From positions 1,860,001 through 1,924,000 of the forward strand of contig NZ_CP107905.1 in assembly GCF_036014015.1 (NCBI RefSeq): 64,000 bases of DNA. Direction: 5' to 3'. Every line of letters starts with the position of its first letter. Position 1 is the stretch's first letter. Made by a program: the position numbers and the translations under genes. The stretch is from Streptomyces sp. NBC_00457. Its GTDB lineage: Bacteria; Actinomycetota; Actinomycetes; Streptomycetales; Streptomycetaceae. This document shows, piece after piece, positions 34,222 to 43,105 of this stretch. The notes beneath the pieces were generated by a model. That model worked only from the letters and a program-made list of their open reading frames with translations, ran no database searches and was not told where the DNA came from.

Positions 34222-34230
34222 ATCACAGCG

Positions 34231-34249
34231 TTCCCAGCAAGTTCCCAGG
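34231..34249 (+). promoter_or_regulatory. Tandem TTCCCAG repeats, 11-bp period
   Basis: TTCCCAGCAAGTTCCCAGG contains two TTCCCAG copies, CAG at 34235 and 34246, 11 bp apart, 22 bp before the regulator start. This suggests autoregulation by the OmpR-type protein encoded directly downstream. Confidence 0.55.
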
Positions 34250-34254
34250 TTCGT

Positions 34255-34287
34255 CGTTGATGCTGGTCAAGTGGACCAGCATCAACG
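34255..34287 (+). promoter_or_regulatory. Perfect 14-bp hairpin enclosing the regulator GTG start
   Basis: CGTTGATGCTGGTC (34255-34268) and GACCAGCATCAACG (34274-34287) are exact inverted copies around the loop AAGTG, which contains the GTG start at 34271. It could be a translation-control hairpin, a dyad protein site, or an attenuator after the glycosyltransferase operon. Confidence 0.6.
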
Positions 34288-34990
34288 TGGCGAGACGACC
34301 GTCCTCGTAGTGGACGACGAACCGAACATCCTGGAGCTGTTGTCGGCAGCGCTCCGGCTCAGCGGGTTCACCGTGCACGCGGCGAACTGCGGAGCCGAAG
34401 CGCTGGCCACGGCCCGGCACGTCCGGCCGGACATCGTCATTCTGGACGTGATGCTGCCCGACACCGACGGCTTCAGCCTCGCCCACAGCCTCCGTACGGT
34501 GCATGACCGACTGCCAGTGCTCTTCCTGACCGCACGGGGCGCCGTGGAAGACCGGATCGCGGGCCTGACAGCCGGTGGCGACGACTATGTGACCAAGCCG
34601 TTCAGCCTGGAGGAAGTGGTACTGCGGCTGTGGGCGATCCTCCGGCGCACGGGCAGCGGCACCGACATCCCGCAGGACGACGGCACCCTCCGGTACGCCG
34701 ATCTCGTGCTCGACGAGGACGCCCACGAGGTCCACCGGGCCGGTCGGCTGGTCCGGCTGTCGCCCACCGAGTTCAACCTGTTGCGGTACCTGATGGTCAA
34801 CGCCGAGCGGGTGGTCAGCAAACCGCAGATCCTCGACCGGGTGTGGAGCTATGAATTCGGCGGGGACGGCCGGATCGTCGAGTCGTACATCAGCTATCTG
34901 CGCCGCAAGATCGACTCGGTGGAACCTCCGCTGATCCACACCATCCGGGGCATCGGCTACTCACTGCGGCTGCCCAGGGAAGAACGATGA
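34271..34990 (+). CDS. OmpR-family response regulator
   Basis: A 239-residue protein. The receiver has an acidic pair at Asp15-Asp16 (VVDDEPN), phospho-acceptor Asp59 (IVILDVMLPDTDG) and Lys109 (YVTKPF). The winged-helix output domain spans about 140-235 (LSPTEFNLLRYLMVNAERVVSKPQILDRVW, HTIRGIGYSLR). The GTG at 34271 is the only start upstream of the receiver but sits in the loop of a perfect hairpin and has no ribosome site, so translation may need hairpin opening or coupling. Its stop overlaps the kinase ATG (ATGA). Likely targets are the GT operon and itself. Confidence 0.9.
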   Translation: MDQHQRGETTVLVVDDEPNILELLSAALRLSGFTVHAANCGAEALATARHVRPDIVILDVMLPDTDGFSLAHSLRTVHDRLPVLFLTARGAVEDRIAGLTAGGDDYVTKPFSLEEVVLRLWAILRRTGSGTDIPQDDGTLRYADLVLDEDAHEVHRAGRLVRLSPTEFNLLRYLMVNAERVVSKPQILDRVWSYEFGGDGRIVESYISYLRRKIDSVEPPLIHTIRGIGYSLRLPREER

Positions 34991-36444
34991 GCAAGAACCG
35001 CTGGCGCAGACCGTGGACACTACGGGCGCGGCTGATCATGGCGTTGCTCGTGCTGGCCGCCCTCGGCCTGGGCAGCATCGCGGTCACGAGCGTCGTGCTG
35101 ATCCGCCAGTCGATGATCGCCCGGATGGACGACCAGCTCAGGGACCTCGTGGACCAAGTGGACGGCCGCCCGGAACAGTCGACGCCGTCCCCGGAGGACC
35201 CTGGGCGCAACTCTGACGGTCTGCCCACGGATTTCGCGATCCGAGTGCTGCACCCCAACGGAAAGCCGCAGATGTCCGCCCCGGCTGGCGCGGTTGGGCC
35301 GGTATGGCCAGAGATCAACTCGACCAACCTCGACCAGTACGACGAGCGCCTGTTCATGGTCCACGACAAGCAGGGCGGTGCCGACTGGCGGGTCATGGTG
35401 ACGCAGCAGATGATGTCCGGCGAGCAGCGGATCATCGTGGCCGCCCAGTCGACGGAGACCACCGAGGCGACCGTGACGCAGCTCATCTGGATCGAGGTCG
35501 GGGTCGGAGTCGCGCTGCTGCTCGTCCTCGGCGGGGTCGGGTTCCTGCTGGTACTGCTGGGACTGCGCCCCCTGACCAAGATCGAGAAGACCGTGGAGGA
35601 CATCGCCGGCGGCCACCTCGATCTGCGGGTCGCGTCTGATTCACGTACCGAGGTCGGTCGGCTCGGTGGCGCGCTGAACACCATGGTGGGCAGGCTTTCT
35701 TCTGCGCTGCGCCAGCGGGAACGGTCCGAGGAGCGCCTGCGCAGGTTCGTGGCGGACGCCTCGCACGAACTGTGCACCCCGCTGACGTCGATCCGTGGCT
35801 TCGCCGAGCTGAACCGCTGCGGCGGCGCGCCGGACCGGGCCGATGTGGACCGGCTGATGGGCCGGATCGAGGGCGAGGCGATCCGGATGAGCCGTCTTGT
35901 GGACGACATGCTGCTGCTGGCCCGCCTCGACCAGGAACGCGCCCTTGACCTGGCCGAACTCGACCTTCGCACACTCGTCGAGGACGCCGTGCACGACGCA
36001 AAGGTCCGCGACCCGAAACGGCCACTGTTCCTCGAAAGCGCCGAAAAACCGATCCGGGTCACGGTGGACGAACACCGGATGCGCCAAGTGATCACGAACC
36101 TCGTCAGCAACGCCATCGCACACACGCCGCCCAGCACGCCCGTGCACGTCCGCGTAGGCATGCCCGCCGAACGGTCAGAACCTCCTGTGGCCGTGGCGGG
36201 AGTTCTGGAATCGCGCGGTCGCCTCGTGCTGGAAGTAGTCGACGAAGGGCCTGGCGTGCCGTTGGAGGCCGCGCCGAACATCTTCGATCGGTTCTACCGG
36301 GTCGACGAGGCGCGCTCCCGCACACGCGGCGGCACCGGACTTGGCCTGGCCATCACCGCCGCAATCCTGGAGGCCCACGGCGGCCGCGTCGAACTCAGGA
36401 CGGCGCCCGACGAAGGTGCCCGCTTCACCGTGCTGCTTCCCTAG
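34987..36444 (+). CDS. Sensor histidine kinase with HAMP domain
   Basis: A 485-residue kinase. Helix 1 is at about 16-38, an extracytoplasmic loop at 40-165 and helix 2 at 168-192. HAMP follows, then the H-box FVADASHELCTPLTSIRGF with His260, N-box NLVSNAIAHTP, and the ATP-lid motifs VVDEGPGVP and GTGLGLAI. The usual Arg after HEL is Cys here (HELCTPL). It overlaps the regulator stop by 4 bp. The locus glycosyltransferases-regulator-kinase suggests it senses an envelope condition tied to the sugar modification, which is inference. Confidence 0.9.
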   Translation: MSKNRWRRPWTLRARLIMALLVLAALGLGSIAVTSVVLIRQSMIARMDDQLRDLVDQVDGRPEQSTPSPEDPGRNSDGLPTDFAIRVLHPNGKPQMSAPAGAVGPVWPEINSTNLDQYDERLFMVHDKQGGADWRVMVTQQMMSGEQRIIVAAQSTETTEATVTQLIWIEVGVGVALLLVLGGVGFLLVLLGLRPLTKIEKTVEDIAGGHLDLRVASDSRTEVGRLGGALNTMVGRLSSALRQRERSEERLRRFVADASHELCTPLTSIRGFAELNRCGGAPDRADVDRLMGRIEGEAIRMSRLVDDMLLLARLDQERALDLAELDLRTLVEDAVHDAKVRDPKRPLFLESAEKPIRVTVDEHRMRQVITNLVSNAIAHTPPSTPVHVRVGMPAERSEPPVAVAGVLESRGRLVLEVVDEGPGVPLEAAPNIFDRFYRVDEARSRTRGGTGLGLAITAAILEAHGGRVELRTAPDEGARFTVLLP

Positions 36445-36707
36445 CTCCTGATGATTGCTTCCTCGCAGATCATGTGAAGTAGGGCACGGAAGGGGCGTGT
36501 TCTACGGCGGAGAACCGGATCCGGCGTGACATGCAAACAGCGCCAGCATCGCTGTGTCCACCACATGCGGATGGCGCTACGAGTAGCGCTCGAGGCGGCT
36601 CCGTGGGCCGACCGTCGGAGCTCGCGGCGCCGCCGCAGAAGCCACGCGGGCTGAAACTGCGGTACGAGTCCGGGCCGTCGTCTCCATCTCCATGAACCTG
36701 CCCCCCG

Positions 36708-37649
36708 TCAGCTCGGCACTCTGACCGCGCGCAGCACGGCGTGCGCCATCCCGCGCTCGCCGAGCTCATTGGGGTGCACCGGCGCCGCCGGAGCCATCGG
36801 GATCAGAGGCTCGACCCAGCGTGTGTCCGGGTCCGAGCAGGCGTCTCGGCCCACGGAGGGTGTGTAGGTGTCGACGTACACGGCTCCGGCGGCGCGCGCG
36901 GTGACGCGCAGGATGGCGTTGAGCTGCTGCTGCTTCTGTCGAAGGAAACCCACATCGCCCGGCACCAGCCCCATCACGGGTCCGCAGGCGGCGTCCTTGG
37001 CCGGCAGAATCGCGGGATATCCGACGACGTACACCCGGGCCTTCGGCGCGCGGCGCTTGATGTCGCTCAGCGCGCCGGACAGCCGCTCGCCCGCTGCCTT
37101 GATCTTCACCCCGACCTCGTCGGTACCGGCGGAGACGTACCGCTCCCGGCACGGCGCTTCCTTCGCCTTCCTATCCCCTAGCCAGTTCTCCACCTGGTCC
37201 CGGACGCCGGCCGTGACGCACGTCGTGATCAGCGAGCTGAATCCGATGTCGTTGCCACCGATGCCGAGGGTGACCAGCCGGGTCGAGGTGGAAACAGCGG
37301 ACAACTGGGCCGGGTTGACCCCGTTGCCCGTGGACTGCGGCGCGAACAGGTCGTCCATGGTGGCCCCGCTGCAGCTCACGTCGCGGAACTCGGCTGCCTC
37401 CAGACCGAGCCCGTCCGCGACCGACGCCGGATAGTTCCGATCGGAGCGGCCACAGCCCGCGGGCTCCCCCGTCTGGCCGGGGATCTTCGGGCCGGCCGTG
37501 TATGAGTCACCCAGCGCCACGTAGGGCCCGTTCGGGGGTGTGAAGAGCGACGAGGCGGCACCGCCCTCGCCCCAACCGATTCCGACCGCGGTGAGCAGCG
37601 CGCCGCATGCGAAGGCCGCCCCCACTCCGAGCCATGTACGAGTTCTCAT
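36708..37649 (-). CDS. Secreted SGNH/GDSL esterase
   Basis: A 313-residue secreted hydrolase. A signal or anchor helix at about 7-25 precedes the catalytic domain. Blocks in order are ALGDSYTAG (nucleophile Ser49), the block around CSGATMDDLFAP, GIGGNDIGFSSLI (oxyanion Asn) and VHPNELGERGM (catalytic Asp/His region, with His). Six cysteines fit three disulfides, as in Streptomyces coelicolor-type lipases. The start at 37649 removes 37 non-homologous residues. It is probably monocistronic, with roughly 260 bp of gene-free sequence downstream. Confidence 0.9.
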   Translation of the reverse strand: MRTRTWLGVGAAFACGALLTAVGIGWGEGGAASSLFTPPNGPYVALGDSYTAGPKIPGQTGEPAGCGRSDRNYPASVADGLGLEAAEFRDVSCSGATMDDLFAPQSTGNGVNPAQLSAVSTSTRLVTLGIGGNDIGFSSLITTCVTAGVRDQVENWLGDRKAKEAPCRERYVSAGTDEVGVKIKAAGERLSGALSDIKRRAPKARVYVVGYPAILPAKDAACGPVMGLVPGDVGFLRQKQQQLNAILRVTARAAGAVYVDTYTPSVGRDACSDPDTRWVEPLIPMAPAAPVHPNELGERGMAHAVLRAVRVPS

Positions 37650-37970
37650 CTGAGGTTCTGCCTCCTGGTGCGGGATTCCGAGCGAAGGCAGGTGGAGCAG
37701 CTCACGCGGGCACGTGAACAGCGGTCGGCCGTTGTCGGCCGCCAGGCGTAACCGACACACGAGGCCTTGGCCAAAGGCATGGCACAGCCTGTCTCGAATT
37801 CAGGCTTCCCGAGCAGGGCCCTTCCAGTCGTCGTGCCGCTGCTGGCAGTCGCCTACTGCCGTGGCAGTACACGCAAGCCGGTTCGTCCTTCGAGGGCACG
37901 ACAGGCCGCATCCGGCTTGGCCTCGACGGCTTCGAGGCCACGGCTCCATATTCGGAGTCGCCCATCGCTG
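37650..37970. other. Intergenic, no gene recognised
   Basis: About 320 bp between the esterase start and the extradiol dioxygenase stop. It must hold the esterase promoter. I see no coding frame with domain similarity and no clear terminator. Confidence 0.4.
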
Positions 37971-38903
37971 TCAGCCGGAGTGGGCTCCGGTCATCAGGGC
38001 TGCGAGGTCATCCGGGTGCAGGAACGACGGCGGTGGTGGCGGTCCCCACGAGTAGAGGCCCTGGGCGCCCTCGAGGTCCTGCGGTGTCCACAGTTGGTCG
38101 TCGACGATGCAGTCCATGTCGGAGTAGTACTCGCTGAAGTTGCCCGCTGGATCCTTCAGGTACCAGAAGAAGTTGGAGCCCCCGTAGTGGCGCCCGAGTC
38201 CCCAGACATGCCGTTCGGGATGGTCCTCGAGCATGGCGTGCGCTCCGCGGCCGACGTCGTCGATGTCGTCGACTTGCCATGAGGTGTGGTGCAGGAACGG
38301 CACTGGCGCGGAGAGCACGAGGATGTTGTGGTGATCGGTCGAGCAGCGCATGAAGGTGCCGGCACCCTTGATGTGGTCGCTGATCCTGAAGCCGAGGCCG
38401 TCGACGAAGAACCCCTGGGTGACGGCGTAGTCGGTTGTGCCGAGGACAGCATGGCCGAGCTTTCGAGGCCTGACCCGATCGGTCCGCAGCACGCCCGGCG
38501 CACGGTCTCCGGTGCGTTCGTAGCGTCCGGGCCCGTTGTACGGAGTGCCGGGGTGGCTGTCCTGCACGACACGGGGTGCGATCTCCAGGAACGCGCGGGT
38601 CCCTGTAGCCCTCTCGACAGCGCTGATCCAGCAAGGGCCCCGGTCGACCGTGATCCCCATGCGTTGCAGATTGTGGGTGGCGCGTCCGAGGTCGTCCTCG
38701 TCGTCGACACCGACGTGCACGTCGACCAGTCGCCGAGTCGGGGCATGGACGATGTGCAGCTGCCGGCCACCGTCCCGGGTGGCGAACCAGCGTTCCCCCT
38801 CCGAGACGGCCTCGGGGATGAGCCCGAACTCCTCGTAGTACGTGGCGACCTCGTCCACACGTGGGACGCCCATGGTGATGGACGTCAGGCGGTGCAGAGC
38901 CAT
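37971..38903 (-). CDS. Type I extradiol ring-cleavage dioxygenase
   Basis: A 310-residue two-domain VOC (vicinal oxygen chelate) protein. The catalytic C-terminal half holds the 2-His-1-carboxylate iron triad: His151 (KLGHAVLG), His206 (FLHHTSW) and Glu258 (NFSEYYSDMD), matching the BphC pattern. The final segment follows the class signature (GGSNFFWYLKDPAGNFSEYY). It cleaves a catechol next to its two hydroxyls. It is the last gene of a four-gene operon with flavin reductase, flavin monooxygenase and FAH hydrolase, i.e. hydroxylation followed by meta-cleavage. AGGAGAG precedes the ATG. The substrate is unknown. Confidence 0.9.
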   Translation of the reverse strand: MALHRLTSITMGVPRVDEVATYYEEFGLIPEAVSEGERWFATRDGGRQLHIVHAPTRRLVDVHVGVDDEDDLGRATHNLQRMGITVDRGPCWISAVERATGTRAFLEIAPRVVQDSHPGTPYNGPGRYERTGDRAPGVLRTDRVRPRKLGHAVLGTTDYAVTQGFFVDGLGFRISDHIKGAGTFMRCSTDHHNILVLSAPVPFLHHTSWQVDDIDDVGRGAHAMLEDHPERHVWGLGRHYGGSNFFWYLKDPAGNFSEYYSDMDCIVDDQLWTPQDLEGAQGLYSWGPPPPPSFLHPDDLAALMTGAHSG

Positions 38904-38930
38904 CGGGGTCTCTCCTCTCAGAGGTGCGAC

Positions 38931-39803
38931 TCAGGTGGTGCTCGGTGTGGCAGCGACCATGCGATTCCGCAGCTCGCCGATGCCTTCGACATGGCTGGTG
39001 AGTACGTCACTGTCAGCCAGCCAGCGCTGCGGATCACGGCCGATGCCGACACCGGACGGTGTGCCGGTGAATATGACGTCACCGGGCAGCAGCGGAGTGC
39101 TCGCCGAGAGAGTGGCGACCAGCGCCGGGACGGAGAAGATCAGGTTGCTGGTACGGCCGAGCTGCACCGGCTCCCCGTTGATCGCGCAACCCAGCTCGAG
39201 GTCGTCCGGGTCGGCGAGCTCGTCCAAGGTCACCAGCCATGGCCCGACGGGTCCGAAGCCGGGCAGTGACTTGCCCATGCTGAACTGCGGCGGCGTTGCC
39301 GCCATCTGGAGAACCCGCTCGGAAATGTCCTGCCCCACCGAGTAGCCCGCGACGAAGTGGAACGCATCCCCGGCAGACACACGAAGGGCATGGCGACCGA
39401 TGACGACTACGAGCTCAACCTCCCAGTCGACATGACCCCCCTGCGGAATCTCGATGTCGGCTCGGGGCCCTGTGATGCAGCTGGGGAACTTGGTGAACAC
39501 CGGCGGCGTCATCGTGGGCGCGTCGTACCCGGCCTCCGCCGCGTGCTCGCTGTAATTGAGCCCGATCGCGAAGACCTGTCTCGGTGCGGGCACTGGCGAG
39601 TCAAGGTCGTCGGCCGAGAACGGGGAGCCCTTCTCCCAGCCGGCCGTCGCCGCCCAGGCGGTAAAGGCACCCCAGTCCTGGTAGACGCCTTGCGGGTCGG
39701 GCCCGAACCGGCCTCCACTGGCCTTTTCGACGTCGTGGGCGATCTCGTGCCCGGGATCGCCGGTGACGACGACGAGACGGCCCTTCAGGTTGGCAACGCG
39801 CAT
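38931..39803 (-). CDS. Fumarylacetoacetate hydrolase (FAH) family protein
   Basis: A 290-residue protein with the FAH fold. VFAIGLNYSEHAAEAG begins the catalytic domain; metal-binding acidic residues are in VDWEVELVVVIG (E-x-E), and later GYSVGQDISERV. The C terminus has the marker GDVIFTGTPSGVGIG. Members hydrolyse, hydrate or decarboxylate ring-cleavage products. Placed between the oxygenase genes, it probably acts on the meta-cleavage product. The start at 39803 lies 34 bp after the monooxygenase stop. Confidence 0.88.
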   Translation of the reverse strand: MRVANLKGRLVVVTGDPGHEIAHDVEKASGGRFGPDPQGVYQDWGAFTAWAATAGWEKGSPFSADDLDSPVPAPRQVFAIGLNYSEHAAEAGYDAPTMTPPVFTKFPSCITGPRADIEIPQGGHVDWEVELVVVIGRHALRVSAGDAFHFVAGYSVGQDISERVLQMAATPPQFSMGKSLPGFGPVGPWLVTLDELADPDDLELGCAINGEPVQLGRTSNLIFSVPALVATLSASTPLLPGDVIFTGTPSGVGIGRDPQRWLADSDVLTSHVEGIGELRNRMVAATPSTT

Positions 39804-39837
39804 GCGGACGACTCCAGGTCGAGTGAGGAGTGGTGTC

Positions 39838-41049
39838 TCAGACCAGCGGGGTGATGTGGTCGTCGCGGTCGAGCAGGGCTTTGCCGTAGACCTCGTAGCC
39901 GATGGCGGGGGTGGCCACGGCGTGGCGGGCGGCGACCGCGGAGTCGCGCCAGATCCGCTGGAGCGGGTTGGCCTCGGCAAAGCTCCCCGCGCCGTGAGCG
40001 GTGAGCAGGATGTCGATCGCCTTCGTGATGTGGTCGACGATCCATCCGGTGTCGGCACGGACGCGGGCGCGGGCAAGGTGGTCCGGGTACTCGCCGGCCG
40101 CGGCCGCCCGGTCGATGTCGTCAGCTGCCCGGTAGGCGTGGAGATGGGCGGTGTCGATCATCATGGCGGCTTCGGCCAGCTGGAGCTGGAAGGCGACCGA
40201 GTCCGCCTGCGTGGTGTAGAAGGTGTACGAAACAGGCTTCTTCGCGGCATTCGCTCGGACGATGTCCAGCGCCGCGCGGCCCAGGCCGAGCTGCGTGCCG
40301 GTCAGCACGAGGGCGAGGAAGGGCACGAACGGCGACCGGAACATCACCTCCTCTGTCCGCTCGGTGCCGTAGTTGCCTTCGATCGCCTGTGGCACCGAGA
40401 TCACGCGGTGGTCGGGTACGAAAACGTCCGTGGCGGTCAGGCAGTTGCTGCCGGTGGACTTCATCCCGGCGACGAACCAGGTCTCCTCGAATGAGAGGTC
40501 GCTGCGCGGGACCAGGACCAGCCCCTGGTCGACGACCTCACCCTGGTCATCAGTGACCGGGATGCCGAGCACGGCCCACGAGGCGTGGTACGAACCGGAG
40601 TTCCAGAACCAACGTCCGGTGACCTGGTAGCCGCCCTCCACCCTGCGGGACTCGGAGGACGGAGTGAGCACGCCCGAGACCAGGGCGTCGGGATCATCGG
40701 CCCACACGTCGTCCTGGGCCTGTTGCGGGAAGAGCCCCGTCATCCATGCGCACACGTTGAGCAGGGCGACCACCCAGGCGGTTCCGCCGTCAGCTTCCCC
40801 AACGGCGGCCGAAACGTCGAGCATCGTGCGCATCGACGTCTCGTACCCGCCGTAGCGCTTGGGCTGCGCAACCTTGAACAGGCCGGCGTCGCGACAAGCC
40901 TGGATGCTCTCCTCGACGACCCGGCGGTCCTGCTCACCTTGAGGGGCGTTCTTGCGTATCAGCGGCTGGATCTCGGCGATGCGCGCGAGCAGCTCGGCTG
41001 TGGTCGGGACGCCACCGGTGCCGAAGGAACGGTCGGTCACAGTGGTCAT
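39838..41049 (-). CDS. Acyl-CoA-dehydrogenase-type flavin monooxygenase
   Basis: A 403-residue protein of the acyl-CoA dehydrogenase fold. It resembles the oxygenase component of two-component aromatic hydroxylases such as HsaA. Blocks include RDAGLFKVAQPKRYGGYE, GEADGGTAWVVALLNVCAWM, VTGRWFWNSGSYHASWAVLG, and the C-terminal helical bundle with HAGSFAEANPLQRIWRD-type AHGAGSFAEANPLQRIWRD. It needs reduced flavin, which the flavin reductase encoded 77 bp upstream can supply. The likely reaction is ortho-hydroxylation of a phenol before extradiol cleavage. GGAGACACC precedes the ATG at 41049. Confidence 0.85.
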   Translation of the reverse strand: MTTVTDRSFGTGGVPTTAELLARIAEIQPLIRKNAPQGEQDRRVVEESIQACRDAGLFKVAQPKRYGGYETSMRTMLDVSAAVGEADGGTAWVVALLNVCAWMTGLFPQQAQDDVWADDPDALVSGVLTPSSESRRVEGGYQVTGRWFWNSGSYHASWAVLGIPVTDDQGEVVDQGLVLVPRSDLSFEETWFVAGMKSTGSNCLTATDVFVPDHRVISVPQAIEGNYGTERTEEVMFRSPFVPFLALVLTGTQLGLGRAALDIVRANAAKKPVSYTFYTTQADSVAFQLQLAEAAMMIDTAHLHAYRAADDIDRAAAAGEYPDHLARARVRADTGWIVDHITKAIDILLTAHGAGSFAEANPLQRIWRDSAVAARHAVATPAIGYEVYGKALLDRDDHITPLV

Positions 41050-41126
41050 GAAGGTGTCTCCTTTGACGCCGTCGAGTCGGGACGCGAGGTCGGCCCGCGG
41101 TCGATCTGATGGGCTGGTCGGTGATG

Positions 41127-41651
41127 TCAGCGGGCGCACGCGGCGATGAGGTCGACGATGTCCGGGCGTGACCGCTCGCAGAAGCGTGAGTGGGTGCCGA
41201 AGGTGCGGTTGGCGTAGACGAGCGGGGCGACGGCGCCACGACTCCTGGCCGACCGCACCAGGCCGAGCAGCAGCAAGTGATCACCGGCCTCCACCGTCTG
41301 GTGCAGGCCGCACTCCATCCAGCTGGGAGCGTCGGTCAGTCGCGGGAGCCCGCGCTCGAAGTACCAGTCAGTCGCGCCGAATCGGTCGACGTCCCGGCGT
41401 GCGAAGACCGCCGCGAGGTCGTCCTGCGTCTGGCCGAGGATGTTGACCGCGAAGCGCCCGGCGGTCTGGATCGGAGCGAGGAGCGACGAGCGACGGTCCA
41501 GGGCGAGGCTGATCAGCGGCGGATCCAGCGACAGGGAGGCGAATGAACCCACCGTCGTCCCGAAGGGGACACCGTCGACAGCGGAGGTGACGATCGTGAC
41601 CGGAGTGCACACACCAGACATCACGTCGCGGAACTGCTGCTGGTCGATCAT
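41127..41651 (-). CDS. Flavin reductase of two-component monooxygenase
   Basis: A 174-residue split-barrel flavin reductase. Family blocks are MSGVCTPVTIVTSAVDGVPFGTTVGSF, SLDPPLISLALDRRSS and RFAVNILGQTQDDLA, as in HpaC or HsaB. It uses NAD(P)H to reduce FMN or FAD for the monooxygenase downstream. The ATG at 41651 has GGGAGTGG upstream; another ATG lies 12 bp earlier. It is the first gene of the operon, and TCAA-N5-TTGA operators lie 26 and 86 bp upstream. Confidence 0.88.
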   Translation of the reverse strand: MIDQQQFRDVMSGVCTPVTIVTSAVDGVPFGTTVGSFASLSLDPPLISLALDRRSSLLAPIQTAGRFAVNILGQTQDDLAAVFARRDVDRFGATDWYFERGLPRLTDAPSWMECGLHQTVEAGDHLLLLGLVRSARSRGAVAPLVYANRTFGTHSRFCERSRPDIVDLIAACAR

Positions 41652-41676
41652 GGCCACTCCCATCCACACGCCGTAT

Positions 41677-41691
41677 ATCAACCTTGTTGAT
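41677..41691. promoter_or_regulatory. TCAA-N5-TTGA operator, copy 1
   Basis: ATCAACCTTGTTGAT is a near-perfect dyad 26 bp before the flavin reductase start. Its form ATCAAC-N3-GTTGAT is typical of MarR- or IclR-type operators and recurs at four other places in the island. Confidence 0.6.
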
Positions 41692-41736
41692 GCTCTCGGC
41701 GGTGGTGGTCGCATGTCAAGGGCTTCACCCACACAT

Positions 41737-41751
41737 GTCAAGTTGGTTGAT
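41737..41751. promoter_or_regulatory. TCAA-N5-TTGA operator, copy 2
   Basis: GTCAAGTTGGTTGAT lies 60 bp from copy 1 in the same divergent promoter. Two operators spaced by about six helical turns could allow looping or control of the SDR gene at 41887 as well. Confidence 0.55.
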
Positions 41752-41886
41752 TTATAGGCCCGGCTCCGAAACACTTCCAACAGTGGCGCCACCCGTCTTG
41801 CGGGGCCCTGATCGCAGGTTGGTGCGCGAGTCAGACCCCTCCCCCTGCGCCCCTGCACGTCAGCGCGGTTCACCATGGAGGAAGTA

Positions 41887-42738
41887 ATGACTGTCGCGGT
41901 AACCGGTGCCAGCGGACAGCTGGGACGCCTCGTCGTCGAGGCGCTTCTGCTCACGGATACGCCGGTAGTAGCCATCGTTCGAAACCGTGCCAGTGCCGCC
42001 AAGCTGGCAGAACGGGGCGTAGACGTCCGACAAGCGACGTACGACGACCCGAGACTGCTCGACAAGGCACTCACGGGCGTCCAGAGACTCCTGCTTGTCT
42101 CGGGCAGCGACTTCGGCGTCCGGGTTGGTCAGCACGTCAACGTGATTCGCGCCGCCGAGCGGGCGCATCTAGAGCTTCTCGCCTACACCAGCATCCCGAA
42201 TGCGCATCGCAACCAGATGGTCATGGCGCAGGACCACAAGGCAACCGAGGCGGCGCTCGCCGATGCCAACGTGCCGCACACGTTCTTGCGCAACGGCTGG
42301 TACTGGGAGAACTACATACCAAACTTGGCGCGTGCCGTGGAGACCGGTGTCATGTACGGTGCCGCCCGCGAAGGTCGCGTCTCCGGCGCCGCCCGCGCCG
42401 ACCTCGCGGAAGCGGCCGCCACCGTGCTCACGACAGAGGGCCACGCCGGACGCGTCTACGAGCTCGGGGGCGATGCCGTCACGTATGCAGGCTTGGCAGC
42501 AGCCATGTCCGACGCAGCCGGCAAGCCGGTGCGGTACGAGGACCTCCCACCGAAGGACTTCACCGCCGCCCTGGAGCGGGCCGGCGTGCCGACGGGATTC
42601 GCGCAGGTGCTGACCGACGCCGACCTGCGCATCGCCGAGGACGCTCTGTTCATCGACAGCGGCGACCTCGCCGGACTCATAGGCCACCCAGCGACTCCGG
42701 CGGTCGAGGTTTTCCGCGCGGCTCTCGATCGACAGTGA
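41887..42738 (+). CDS. NmrA/QorB-like NAD(P)-binding oxidoreductase
   Basis: A 283-residue atypical short-chain reductase. The glycine-rich TVAVTGASGQLGRLVVEALL is at the N terminus. NmrA-type features follow (VVAIVRNRASAAKLAERGV, TFLRNGWYWENYIPNL); there is no YxxxK catalytic pair. It resembles NADPH:quinone reductases of the QorB/YtfG group. The ATG at 41887 has GGAGGAAG upstream. It is divergent from the flavin reductase operon with the paired operators between, so it may reduce quinone by-products of the pathway; this is inference. Confidence 0.8.
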   Translation: MTVAVTGASGQLGRLVVEALLLTDTPVVAIVRNRASAAKLAERGVDVRQATYDDPRLLDKALTGVQRLLLVSGSDFGVRVGQHVNVIRAAERAHLELLAYTSIPNAHRNQMVMAQDHKATEAALADANVPHTFLRNGWYWENYIPNLARAVETGVMYGAAREGRVSGAARADLAEAAATVLTTEGHAGRVYELGGDAVTYAGLAAAMSDAAGKPVRYEDLPPKDFTAALERAGVPTGFAQVLTDADLRIAEDALFIDSGDLAGLIGHPATPAVEVFRAALDRQ

Positions 42739-42739
42739 C

Positions 42740-43105
42740 GCATAGCTGCGGATCCGCCAGGTGCGCCAGCTTCAGCGGCCGGTCGATGACCGGCAGCCCC
42801 GCTTGGTGCGACAGCAATTGGCGCACGGTGACGTCACTCTTGCCGGCCTCGCCGAACTCGGGCCAGTAGGCGGCCACCCGTTCGTCGTAGCTCAGCAGTC
42901 CGCGGGCGTGGGCGACTGCGACCGCCAGTGATGCGATCCCCTTGGTGGCGGAGTACACCGGCACCAGCGTGTTCTCCTGCCACGGCTCTCGTGTCAGGCC
43001 GTTGCGGTAGCCACCCCAGAGGTCTACGGCCTTGACCCCGTCCCGGTAGACGACACACGCGGCACCGACCTCTTTGCCGTCGGCGAAGTTTCGCCGGAAC
43101 GCGTC
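42740..43105 (-). pseudogene. Serine hydrolase (beta-lactamase class C/EstB-like), N-terminal fragment
   Basis: The minus strand reads VADAFRRNFADGKEVGAACVVYRDG, DLWGGYRNG, then the catalytic SxxK motif VYSATKGIASLAV and LLSHQAGLPVI. That is the first 120 residues of an EstB-like serine hydrolase. Homology stops at the SDR gene end, so the YxN and later motifs are absent. No start codon or ribosome site is found; the upstream end runs into a different gene fragment in another frame. It is a dead fragment joined at a recombination point. Confidence 0.65.
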
